Assembly: GCA_029572815.1 (NCBI GenBank)
Contig: JAKPUQ010000096.1
Location: forward strand, 1 to 54,191
DNA from: Bacillota bacterium
GTDB taxonomy: Bacteria > Bacillota > Clostridia > Oscillospirales > Ruminococcaceae
Direction: 5' to 3'
DNA: 54,191 nt
How positions within the stretch are numbered: position 1 is the first letter of the stretch; every line of letters starts with the position of its first letter. A program made the translations under genes and the position numbers. Of the stretch, positions 45,344 to 52,868 are shown piece after piece. Under the pieces are notes generated by a model. That model saw only the letters and a program-made list of their open reading frames with translations. It ran no database searches and was not told the DNA's origin.

Positions 45344-45370
45344 AAGGACTGCTTCGGCAGTCCTTTTTCT
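45344..45370 (+). terminator. Terminator after mrp
   Basis: Perfect 9-bp stem AAGGACTGC/GCAGTCCTT with a TTCG loop, then TTTCT. Confidence 0.88.
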
Positions 45371-45424
45371 GTGGCTGTTCAGCAGGAAAAACATCAATAT
45401 CTTACAATTTCTGATTTTTCGCAC

Positions 45425-45453
45425 TTGCATTTTCGGTAAAGATATGTTAAAAT
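45425..45453 (+). promoter_or_regulatory. Promoter of tRNA-Gly
   Basis: TTGCAT (45425-45430), 17-nt spacer, TAAAAT (45448-45453), 8 nt before the tRNA. Confidence 0.6.
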
Positions 45454-45461
45454 AAGATCAT

Positions 45462-45535
45462 GCAGATATAGTATAGCGGTTATTACTTCAGTTTCCCAAA
45501 CTGAGGAGGCGGGTTCGACCCCGTTATCTGCTCCA
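45462..45535 (+). tRNA. tRNA-Gly (anticodon CCC)
   Basis: Acceptor GCAGATA pairs with TATCTGC, T discriminator and encoded CCA. Anticodon arm TCAGT-TTCCCAA-ACTGA gives CCC, reading GGG. T-arm GCGGGTTCGACCCCGT with one mismatch at the stem end. The D-arm is AT-rich but folds. Confidence 0.9.
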
Positions 45536-45788
45536 GGCGGGGAGCCCCCGCAGGCATTTTCGCGCTTCACTTCTTGTGGAGCGCGATTTTTATTCCGCGC
45601 ATTAAGCCGTATATAAATTGTAACACGTACGCAGGCGGGGAGCCCTCGCAGGCATTTTCGCGCTTCACTTCTTGTGGAGTGCGATTTTTATTCCGCGCAT
45701 TAAGACGTATCTAAATTGTAACACATACGCATATGGGGAGCCCCCGCAGGCATTTTCGCGTTTCACTTAATGTGGAACGCGATTTTTG
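45536..45788 (+). repeat. Tandem repeat of 98-bp period with paired hairpins after tRNA-Gly
   Basis: Three units (hairpins starting at 45561, 45659 and 45757). Each has a GGGGAGCCC-type small hairpin followed by CGCGCTTCAC-loop-GTGGAGCGCG and T5. The third, truncated unit has CGCGTTTCAC with GTGGAACGCG, a compensatory C-G to T-A change. The first could terminate the tRNA transcript; three in a row is unusual. The stretch to 45911 holds no gene apart from the next leader. Confidence 0.75.
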
Positions 45789-45911
45789 TTCACGGAATGT
45801 TTACAAATTTAGCCGCACATTTCAGCGCGCTTATCCGTTAATGTATATGAAAACGCACAGAAGTGCATTCGCTCAGCTTAAATTTATCTTATTTACAGGG
45901 AGGAATCATTT

Positions 45912-46184
45912 ATGAAAATCAGAAAAATGCTGGCAGCTTTAGCTGCATTATGTATCGCGGTACCTGTAACTATAGCAGGTCAGGCAGGCGCTCTCACACT
46001 TGCTCCCGTCGTAGGAGATGTGAATTCCGACTTCACTTTCAATCTTGCCGACATGGTAATGTATCAGCGCTGGCTCAAGGGTGCAGGAAAGCTTATCGCC
46101 GAGACTAACGGGGACGTCAACGGCGACGGTACCTGTGATGTTCTGGATCTCAGTGCCATGAGAAGCTCCTTATCGATTGTATAG
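45912..46184 (+). CDS. Signal peptide and dockerin part of a dockerin-serpin, ends by frameshift
   Basis: 90-codon frame. Start ATG at 45912 with GGGAGGAATC. Signal peptide MKIRKMLAALAALCIAVPVT ends near GQAGA. Then a two-repeat dockerin: GDVNSDFTFNLADMVMYQRW and GDVNGDGTCDVLDLSAMR, with Asp/Asn at the calcium positions. The last residues (SSLSIV) and stop arise after a one-base shift; adding one A to AGAAG (46161-46165) gives MRKLLI and runs on into the serpin frame. It should anchor the serpin to a cohesin. Confidence 0.75.
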   Translation: MKIRKMLAALAALCIAVPVTIAGQAGALTLAPVVGDVNSDFTFNLADMVMYQRWLKGAGKLIAETNGDVNGDGTCDVLDLSAMRSSLSIV

Positions 46185-46261
46185 TAAAGGCTCCCGAGCC
46201 AAACTTTGCGCCGAAGGCTAAAAATCTCTGCGCAGGGATAGCGCCTTCAAAGACTAATGAG

Positions 46262-47410
46262 TTGCAGGCAGATGAGAAGTTCATAAACAGCCAGACCGCT
46301 TTCACAGTTGACCTGTTCAAGAAGTCCTATGCGGAGAACACGGAACGCGAAAATGCACTTGTTTCGCCTTATTCCGTTATGCAGGCTCTTGCCATGACAG
46401 CCAACGGAGCAGGCGGTGATACCCGCACAGAAATGGAGAAGGTCCTGGGCGGAGGAATGCCCATGGAGGACCTCAACGGTTATCTCCTTGCTCAGCGCAA
46501 GCGTTCTGTCAACACGAAGTATAGTGATTACAACAAGTGGCAGATGAGCACCGCCAACTCGATATGGGCAATAGACGACAAAAGCCGTATCGACGTCCGT
46601 CCTGAGTTCATCCAGAACTGTGTGGACTATTACGACAGCGAGTTCTACATTGCTCCATTTGATAAAACCACGCTTGATGACGTAAACGGCTGGGTAAACG
46701 ACAAGACCCACGAAATGATACCAAGTATCCTTGAACGTATAGGCAAAGACGATGTTATGTATCTGGTCAACGCTGTTGCTTTCGAGGCTGAATGGGAGGA
46801 GCCCTTTACGGAGTATCAGATAAATAAGGGCGAGTTCACAAACGCCAACGGCGATGTTCAGCAGGCTGATATGCTCTGCGGCTGGGAGCGCTATATCGGC
46901 GACGAGAACACCAACGGCATGGTGAAGTCCTACAGCGGCGGAAGATACGCATTTGCAGCGCTTCTCCCCGACGAGAGCATGACAGTTGATCAGTATATCG
47001 GGGAGCTGACTTCCGAGAAGCTGAATGGTCTCCTCACGCAGAAAAACTATGAAATAACCGCCGACATAAAGCTTCCCAAGTTCAGCTACGAATACGAGAA
47101 CGAGCTCTCCGATGAGCTCAAGTCAATGGGAATGCCCACAGCCTTCACAGGCAAGGCAGACTTTACCAATATGTCATCCATCGCCGACAGACACCCGATA
47201 CACATTGACCGTGTTGTTCACAAGACCTTCATTGATCTTGACGAGAACGGCACAAAGGCTGCTGTCGCAACAATGGTTGCAATGGCAGACGGAGAAGCCA
47301 TGATAGATGAAATAAGGGAAGTAAACTTTGACCGTCCCTTCGTATACTGTATTTTTGATACACAGACCTATGTTCCCGTATTTATCGGAGCAGTTAATTC
47401 ACTTTCCTGA
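46262..47410 (+). CDS. Serpin (serine protease inhibitor), C-terminal part of dockerin-serpin
   Basis: 382 aa from a TTG at 46262, but the frame is open back to at least 46160, and the intended protein most likely starts at 45912. Serpin motifs: ENALVSPYSVMQALAMTANG, VNAVAFEAEWEEPF, the hinge ENGTKAAVATMVAM and the C-terminal DRPFVYCIFD. The small-residue hinge (Thr at P14, Ala/Val after) suggests an inhibitory rather than a non-inhibitory serpin. The P1 residue cannot be fixed; the loop is about four residues longer than in antitrypsin. Likely to protect the extracellular cellulosome or surface from proteases. Confidence 0.88.
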   Translation: MQADEKFINSQTAFTVDLFKKSYAENTERENALVSPYSVMQALAMTANGAGGDTRTEMEKVLGGGMPMEDLNGYLLAQRKRSVNTKYSDYNKWQMSTANSIWAIDDKSRIDVRPEFIQNCVDYYDSEFYIAPFDKTTLDDVNGWVNDKTHEMIPSILERIGKDDVMYLVNAVAFEAEWEEPFTEYQINKGEFTNANGDVQQADMLCGWERYIGDENTNGMVKSYSGGRYAFAALLPDESMTVDQYIGELTSEKLNGLLTQKNYEITADIKLPKFSYEYENELSDELKSMGMPTAFTGKADFTNMSSIADRHPIHIDRVVHKTFIDLDENGTKAAVATMVAMADGEAMIDEIREVNFDRPFVYCIFDTQTYVPVFIGAVNSLS

Positions 47411-47467
47411 ACCGCACCTGTCTGCACATAATATTCAATAAAACATATCCTGTAAGGGGGATATTCC

Positions 47468-47497
47468 GGGGGACCTGCACTGTGTCCCCTCTTTTTT
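47468..47497 (+). terminator. Terminator after serpin
   Basis: GGGGAC/GTCCCC stem with a 9-nt loop followed by TCTTTTTT. Confidence 0.7.
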
Positions 47498-47530
47498 GCA
47501 GCTGCGGATCGTATTGAAACGCGGATTTCT

Positions 47531-47568
47531 CCGCGTATCTTGCTATTTTATAAATAATATGTTATAAG
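47531..47568 (+). promoter_or_regulatory. Promoter module 1 upstream of ECF sigma gene
   Basis: CCGCGTATC then TTGCTA (47540-47545), 17-nt spacer, TATAAG (47563-47568). The module follows a perfect ACGCGGA/TCCGCGT hairpin and matches module 2. Confidence 0.5.
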
Positions 47569-47624
47569 CGCAGAGCCTGCGCCCCCTTTTTCGCGTTATA
47601 ATACGTCGCACGGGAACTTTTTCG

Positions 47625-47662
47625 CCGCGTCTCTTGCTATTATAGTGCTTTTATGTTATAAT
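47625..47662 (+). promoter_or_regulatory. Promoter module 2 upstream of ECF sigma gene
   Basis: CCGCGTCTC then TTGCTA (47634-47639), 17-nt spacer, perfect TATAAT (47657-47662), 33 nt before the start. About three quarters identical to module 1, with the same spacing. Confidence 0.6.
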
Positions 47663-47694
47663 AATTGCTATAAGACTTCGGAGGAGGTGGCTCT

Positions 47695-48156
47695 GTGTCC
47701 CTTGATATAAACGAGCAGTACGACAAGATATATCGTTATTGCTTTCTGCGCGTCCGTCACAAGGAGACCGCAGAGGATCTGACACAGGAGACCTTTCTCC
47801 GTTACCTCGAACACCCACAGTACCACAGCGAAGACAAAACGCTCCAGCTTCTCTACACTATCGCAGGCAATCTGTGCACTGATGAATTCCGCAAGATAAA
47901 GCCATCGGAGCTGCCTGAGACCGCCTCCGACGGCAAGGACATGGAGGACAATATCCTGTCTGATGTGCAGCTGAAACAGGTCCTTGACAGCCTCAGCGAC
48001 GAGGACAGGGAGATAGTTCTCCTGAGATTTGTCAATGAGGTACCCGTGAACGTCATTGCGAAGCTGTACAACATTTCGCGTTTTGCCCTTAACCGCAGGC
48101 TGAACCGTATCCTCGGCTCGCTGAGGGAACATCTGGGAAAGGAGGAGCTTATATGA
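47695..48156 (+). CDS. ECF-type RNA polymerase sigma factor
   Basis: 153 aa, GTG start after GGAGGTGG. Region 2 has YCFLRVRHKETAEDLTQETFL (the DLTQETF signature) and region 4 has LSDEDREIVLLRFVNEVPVNV then IAKLYNISRFALNRRLNRI. Directs transcription of a small regulon, likely envelope-related from context. Overlaps the next gene by 4 nt (ATGA), the standard layout of a sigma factor and its anti-sigma partner. Confidence 0.88.
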   Translation: MSLDINEQYDKIYRYCFLRVRHKETAEDLTQETFLRYLEHPQYHSEDKTLQLLYTIAGNLCTDEFRKIKPSELPETASDGKDMEDNILSDVQLKQVLDSLSDEDREIVLLRFVNEVPVNVIAKLYNISRFALNRRLNRILGSLREHLGKEELI

Positions 48157-49313
48157 CCGACAAGGAAAAAAGAAAGATAACGGAAGCCCTGGGTATCCCC
48201 GAGCCGGACAGAAAGAAAGAGTTCGCGGAAGAATTCAGAAGGCGTTCCGAGGAAACAAAGAAAAAGCCGGTAATGCCCATTGTAATGCGTATCACTGCAG
48301 CTGCGGCAATGCTTGCGGTCTGCATAGGTGCTATAACCTTGTTCCCGAGGCACAAGACCGATTTCGGCGGTGATGATAACATCGAGATAACCGAGACCAC
48401 TGTTTCCGCATCGGAGCAGGTGGACGGAGCCATAGCGGCAGGGACTACTCATGTAACCACTGAAGGTGAGAACGGTGTCATAGTTACCACTGTCACGGCA
48501 AAGACCACGGACAAAAAGGAGAATGCCGTCACCACTGTCCGGGGCAGCACCGACGGGGAGCATTCGCTCCGTCCTACTATGGCTGCAAGGACTACTGCTG
48601 CGAGAACTACGGGTAACAGTAACGTGACAAGAACAACTGCCGCGGAGCTGCCTGAGCCCGTGACTACCACGTCGGAACGTGCTTCCGAGATCATTCCTGT
48701 CACAGCTCCCGGACGTGACCTGACAGTCTCTCCCGGGATAACATATACAGTCAGGGATAAGACCATATCCTCAGATGAGCTGGAAACGCATGTGGACCCT
48801 ATTGCAAAAGGGGAAGACGGCGGTCCGGACGGCGTCGGTTCGCCAATTGACCAAAAAATTCAACATATGTTTGATATTTCCTACGCGGTGGTACTTGCAA
48901 AAGTTGATAAAATAGTGTATACTTCTATTGATAGGGAAGCTGTGACCGCACATAACATCACTGTTGAGAAGGTCTTCAGCGGAGATCTGGCTGAGAGAGA
49001 CAGGCTCACACTGTTCCTTGATGGCGGCTATATGCCTGCCGAGGAGTATATAGAGTTTCACATGACAGAGCCCATGGAAAATGCCGAGGAATACTCGGTA
49101 TACGTCAGCGGCGGCTGTGAGGAGCCTTTGGAGGAAGGGGGCGTTTGTGTGTTCTTCATCTCTGACAGCAGACGGAGACTTCCCGAGGGAGCATTTGCTC
49201 CTGCTGAAAAAAATTATGACTCGGTATTCATAAAGAGAAACGATGAATACGTCTCGCTGGGAGACAGAAGTCTCAGGTTCAGAGAGGAACAGCTCCCGGA
49301 GCTTGCACGATAA
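48153..49313 (+). CDS. Single-pass membrane protein, putative anti-sigma factor with Thr-rich extracellular stalk
   Basis: 386 aa. A charged cytosolic N-terminus of about 43 residues (KEKRKITEALGIPEPDRKKE) is followed by one helix (VMRITAAAAMLAVCIGAITL), a Thr/Ala-rich stalk (about 60-190) and a globular outside domain (IQHMFDISYAVVLAKVDKIV, YSVYVSGGCEEPLEEGG). Translational coupling to the ECF gene supports anti-sigma function, but no ZAS zinc motif is present, so this is by position and topology only. Confidence 0.68.
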   Translation: MTDKEKRKITEALGIPEPDRKKEFAEEFRRRSEETKKKPVMPIVMRITAAAAMLAVCIGAITLFPRHKTDFGGDDNIEITETTVSASEQVDGAIAAGTTHVTTEGENGVIVTTVTAKTTDKKENAVTTVRGSTDGEHSLRPTMAARTTAARTTGNSNVTRTTAAELPEPVTTTSERASEIIPVTAPGRDLTVSPGITYTVRDKTISSDELETHVDPIAKGEDGGPDGVGSPIDQKIQHMFDISYAVVLAKVDKIVYTSIDREAVTAHNITVEKVFSGDLAERDRLTLFLDGGYMPAEEYIEFHMTEPMENAEEYSVYVSGGCEEPLEEGGVCVFFISDSRRRLPEGAFAPAEKNYDSVFIKRNDEYVSLGDRSLRFREEQLPELAR

Positions 49314-49491
49314 GCACGGAGCCCTGTTTTCATGCGTATTTTTTACGAAGGGATAACAATTGGGATCGCAGTATTTGTATCATATATTACTAAGTTTTTA
49401 AAAAATTTCTGTTTTCGTGTCACATTTTCATCTGTCGCTTCGTTATGTTTATATAGATGACGTCAGATAAAACTGAAAGGAAGATAAATAT

Positions 49492-50928
49492 ATGAAACAT
49501 CCAAAAATGCTTAGCCTTATGATGGCAAGCGTGATAGCAGTCACAGGAGTTATCCCTGCGGTGGGCGTATGCGCAGCTGCCAAGGGAGACATTGACAGCA
49601 GCGGAGTTATCACCGCAGATGATCTTGCTATGCTTCAGGATCATGTACTTGGAAAAAAGGCACTCACAGAGGCTCAGGCAAAGCTTGTTGATATAAACGG
49701 AGACGGAGCTGTTGATGCTCATGATATGGCTGAGCTCAGAAAGCTCATACTCGCTACAGACAGAGTCCTTGATTTCCAGAAGGATATAAACAGACTTGAC
49801 GAGAACTCATTCAAGGACGAGCTGAAGCAGCTTGCAGCCGATAAGGGCGATGTGGTAGTCACATCTACAAAGGAGCTCAAGGCTGAGCTTTCAAAGTACT
49901 TCACAGCAGAGGTGATAAATAATCTGCTCACAAAGTATGACGATAAATTCTTTGAGGAGTCGGTACTCCTTCTGAAGCCCATGTACTACGACGCAGCAAA
50001 GTACGGCGGTTCGCCCGCCATACAGAAGCTTTCCTGCGGCTGTGACTCCTCCTACGCTGGAGTTTATACTCCCGGTCCCACAGTTGACATCGGACTCAAT
50101 ATCCGCAAGGAGCATGATTATAACTCCGAGTCTCTGGGTATTATCCCGGCAGGAGCCAAGTTCAATGTTACTTACGGAAGCACAGGCTGGGCACACGTTA
50201 CATATAATGGTATCTCAGGCTATGTAAATATGAACTTCGTCACCAAGGTGTCCTCAACAGCACCTGTTGCCCAGACACCAAAGGCAGGTCAGACACTTTC
50301 CATCGACTCTGTAAAGTGTTCGGGAGGAAAGGTAACGGTTACTGCAAGAGAGGTAGTTTCCACCACAGACAAGTTCGTTCCTGCCGAGGTAGCTCAGGTA
50401 ATAGTTCCAAAGAAGGAATATTACGCTGAGGAAGCAAAGTGGAATGTGGCTACATCAACAACTACCACCACTACTACTACCACAACGACTACGACAACTA
50501 CAGCTTGTCCGTATCCCCTTGCCCAGGCAAGACTCAATGTTATCGGCAAGGATCTGAAGAAGGCATTCAATGATGCCGCAAGCATCACATATTACGGACA
50601 TACAGCTGATATGCCTCAGGACGACAAGACCACCATGGAGTGGTATGCGGACTACGGCTTCAAGAACAGAAAGGGCAACTGCTATGTAATGGCAGCTATG
50701 TTCTGCGAGATGGCTAAGCTCCTCGGCTATGACGCACATATGATCTCCGGTCAGGTGCCTCTTGCAAAGGGCGGCTATGGTCCTCATTCCTGGGTAGAGG
50801 TAACTATCAACGGAACACTTTATGTATGTGACCCCGACTTCCAGAATGAAACAAAGAAAAACGGTTATATGATACAGTACCGCCAGTCAGGTACATGGAT
50901 GTATCAGAAAATATCAGTTATGAGCTAA
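49492..50928 (+). CDS. Secreted dockerin / SH3 / transglutaminase-like protein
   Basis: 478 aa. Signal peptide ending near VGVCAAA. Residues 32-88 hold a dockerin-like pair (GDIDSSGVITADDLAML, VDINGDGAVDAHDMAEL), then a helical region, an SH3b domain (about 205-265: IGLNIRKEHDYNSE, GISGYVNMNFV), a poly-Thr linker of about 17 residues and a C-terminal transglutaminase-like domain with the triad GNCYVMA (Cys), PHSWVEV (His), VCDPDF (Asp). Expected to cut or crosslink wall peptides or proteins. The dockerin at the N-terminus is uncommon. Own AAAGGAAG site. Confidence 0.85.
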   Translation: MKHPKMLSLMMASVIAVTGVIPAVGVCAAAKGDIDSSGVITADDLAMLQDHVLGKKALTEAQAKLVDINGDGAVDAHDMAELRKLILATDRVLDFQKDINRLDENSFKDELKQLAADKGDVVVTSTKELKAELSKYFTAEVINNLLTKYDDKFFEESVLLLKPMYYDAAKYGGSPAIQKLSCGCDSSYAGVYTPGPTVDIGLNIRKEHDYNSESLGIIPAGAKFNVTYGSTGWAHVTYNGISGYVNMNFVTKVSSTAPVAQTPKAGQTLSIDSVKCSGGKVTVTAREVVSTTDKFVPAEVAQVIVPKKEYYAEEAKWNVATSTTTTTTTTTTTTTTTACPYPLAQARLNVIGKDLKKAFNDAASITYYGHTADMPQDDKTTMEWYADYGFKNRKGNCYVMAAMFCEMAKLLGYDAHMISGQVPLAKGGYGPHSWVEVTINGTLYVCDPDFQNETKKNGYMIQYRQSGTWMYQKISVMS

Positions 50929-50946
50929 AAAAAGGAGATAATAAAG

Positions 50947-51768
50947 ATGAGAAAAGTATTTGCGACCATCACTTTTGCCTGTGCACTTGCACTGGTAAGC
51001 TGCGGAAATGTAACACCTGCTGCTGAGGTGTCAACGCCTGCTACTACAGAGGCAACAACTACTGCACAGGTATCTACAGAGCCTACAACTTCAACAGATA
51101 TGATGAAGCTCATCGGCGACAGAGCCGCAGGCGACTCAGTCTATGTTCTTACTCTTGACAACAAGACAGGCAAGGACATAAAGAGCTTCACTGTAAAGGC
51201 TGATACAGAGGAGGAGTATCCCTCCAATATGATCGACGAGAAGGATCCCTATGTCAAGGACGAGAGACGTCTTCTCTACTACGTTCCAAACAAGGTAAGC
51301 GATGTTACCTACGGTGACAGCGATGAGATCGCAACTGTAGGCTACACAGTAAAGATCGAATTTACAGACAACAAGTCCGCAGAGCTTCACAGCTTCCCCT
51401 TCGGAGATCTGGACGAGGGAGAGATAAAGCTCGAAAAGGACATTGCATATCTCGAATATACATCAAAGGAAACAGGCGACAAGGTAAGCACTAAGGAAGC
51501 TGAGAAGGCTGCCGCAGAGCTTGCTGCAGAAAGCGCTACAGAGGCAGTATCCGAGGTAAACCCCGATGCTAACAACAATATCGACGCTCAGTATTATGAA
51601 GAGCCCGTATACACTCAGCCTGCATATGAGGAGCCCGTTTATACTCAGGCACCTTATGTAGAGCCCACAACTGTTTATGTTGCTCTAACTGATGCACCTA
51701 CTCAGGCTCAGGCGGAAGATCCCAACGGCGGCTGCCTTAGCGGCAGCGGCGGTGGACTGACATGGTAA
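50947..51768 (+). CDS. Lipoprotein of unknown function with Thr-rich spacer and Tyr/Pro repeats
   Basis: 273 aa. Lipobox ALVSC (C19), a Thr/Ala-rich spacer (to about 50), a globular domain with YVLTLDNKTGKDIKSFTVK and EIATVGYTVKIEFTD, then an Ala/Glu helix and a repeat tail (YEEPVYTQPAYEEPVYTQAP), ending GSGGGLTW. No family recognised. 18 nt after the transglutaminase gene and overlapping the acyltransferase by 7 nt, so the three form one operon. Confidence 0.75.
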   Translation: MRKVFATITFACALALVSCGNVTPAAEVSTPATTEATTTAQVSTEPTTSTDMMKLIGDRAAGDSVYVLTLDNKTGKDIKSFTVKADTEEEYPSNMIDEKDPYVKDERRLLYYVPNKVSDVTYGDSDEIATVGYTVKIEFTDNKSAELHSFPFGDLDEGEIKLEKDIAYLEYTSKETGDKVSTKEAEKAAAELAAESATEAVSEVNPDANNNIDAQYYEEPVYTQPAYEEPVYTQAPYVEPTTVYVALTDAPTQAQAEDPNGGCLSGSGGGLTW

Positions 51769-52811
51769 AGGACCGTGTGCTCTATCTGAGCCGCATAAAA
51801 GCTCTTGCTTGTATCGCAGTTGTAATACTGCATACATTCTATACAGCCAACAACTACTCGACCAACGTGGGAGCCCAGAGCGTTATGCTATCGGTGAGAA
51901 ATGCCATGATGTGGGCGGTGCCCTGTTTTGTAATGGCATCGGGAGCACTGCTCCTTGACAGAAAAAGAACACTGACTCCAAAGAAGCTGTTCGGCAAATA
52001 CATTTTCCGCATGGTCATTGCTCTGGTGGTATTTTCGGTGCTGTTCTCGGTATTCGATACCTTCACCACTGCAAAACGATCGGCAGGAGAGACCATAAAG
52101 GATACTCTCAGCGATATATTCCTCGGTACGGGGTGGCCGCATATGTGGTATCTGTACCTGATGATCGCCATTTACCTTATGCTTCCCATATACAAGATCA
52201 TAAGTGCAAATGCCGAGCCAAAGGATCTGAAGTATCTTCTCGCTGTCTACTGCGTGGGACTTGCGATGCTTCCCTTTATAGAGACTGTTTCAGGTAAAAA
52301 GCTTCCTTTTTACATTTGTGCGTTCACTATATATCCGCTTTACCTGTTCCTCGGTCATGCTCTGCATACGGGAGCCGTAAGGCTGCCGAAAAATGCTTCG
52401 GGACTTATGTTTCTCATAAGCCTCGGCATCATCGCAATGCTTACGGTCTACAGCTGCAATGCAGTTTCGGAGTCTCCCGAGACTGCAGGAAAGATAAACT
52501 CGCTTCTTTCGGTTTATTCCTTCCCCGTGTATATCGCAGCGGCAGTGGGGGCATACGGTTACTTCCGCAAGACAAAGAACAAGGCTGTGCCTGTTCTTGA
52601 CACTCTGGCGGCAGAGCTTGACAGCTGCTCATTCGGCATCTACCTCATACATATGGCGGTGCTGAAGTTCATCTATGCAGTCCTCAAGTTCAATCCCTTT
52701 GAGCACGGCGGTACTATAGCAGTCATCGGCGTATGTATAGTTACACTGGCAGTATCCTATGTGATAACAAGACTGCTCAAGCTGGTGCCCTGTATAAAGA
52801 AGATAATATGA
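51762..52811 (+). CDS. Acyltransferase 3 family membrane O-acyltransferase
   Basis: 349 aa with about ten hydrophobic segments. The family start LYLSRIKALACIAVVILHTF (RxKxxA..H catalytic His) and WYLYLMIAIYLMLPI followed by SFGIYLIHM near the end are typical of Acyltransferase_3/OatA relatives, which acetylate wall or exported glycans. Operon position behind the wall-active transglutaminase protein supports a surface-modification role. The lone-domain form lacks the SGNH partner. Confidence 0.87.
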   Translation: MVKDRVLYLSRIKALACIAVVILHTFYTANNYSTNVGAQSVMLSVRNAMMWAVPCFVMASGALLLDRKRTLTPKKLFGKYIFRMVIALVVFSVLFSVFDTFTTAKRSAGETIKDTLSDIFLGTGWPHMWYLYLMIAIYLMLPIYKIISANAEPKDLKYLLAVYCVGLAMLPFIETVSGKKLPFYICAFTIYPLYLFLGHALHTGAVRLPKNASGLMFLISLGIIAMLTVYSCNAVSESPETAGKINSLLSVYSFPVYIAAAVGAYGYFRKTKNKAVPVLDTLAAELDSCSFGIYLIHMAVLKFIYAVLKFNPFEHGGTIAVIGVCIVTLAVSYVITRLLKLVPCIKKII

Positions 52812-52816
52812 AACAG

Positions 52817-52840
52817 AAGCTCCCTTCGGGGAGCTTTTTC
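52817..52840 (+). terminator. Terminator after acyltransferase
   Basis: AAGCTCCC/GGGAGCTT stem with a TTCG loop, then TTTCC. Confidence 0.85.
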
Positions 52841-52868
52841 CGTTACACACTTATAATGAGGTGATTAC

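Noticed and set aside
45536..45788. CRISPR-like array
   Set aside because: The repeats are contiguous near-identical 98-bp units without unique spacers, and no cas gene is present.
46262..47410. Independent serpin gene starting at the TTG
   Set aside because: No ribosome site at the TTG and no signal peptide; the frame is open upstream and one base rejoins it to the secreted dockerin start.
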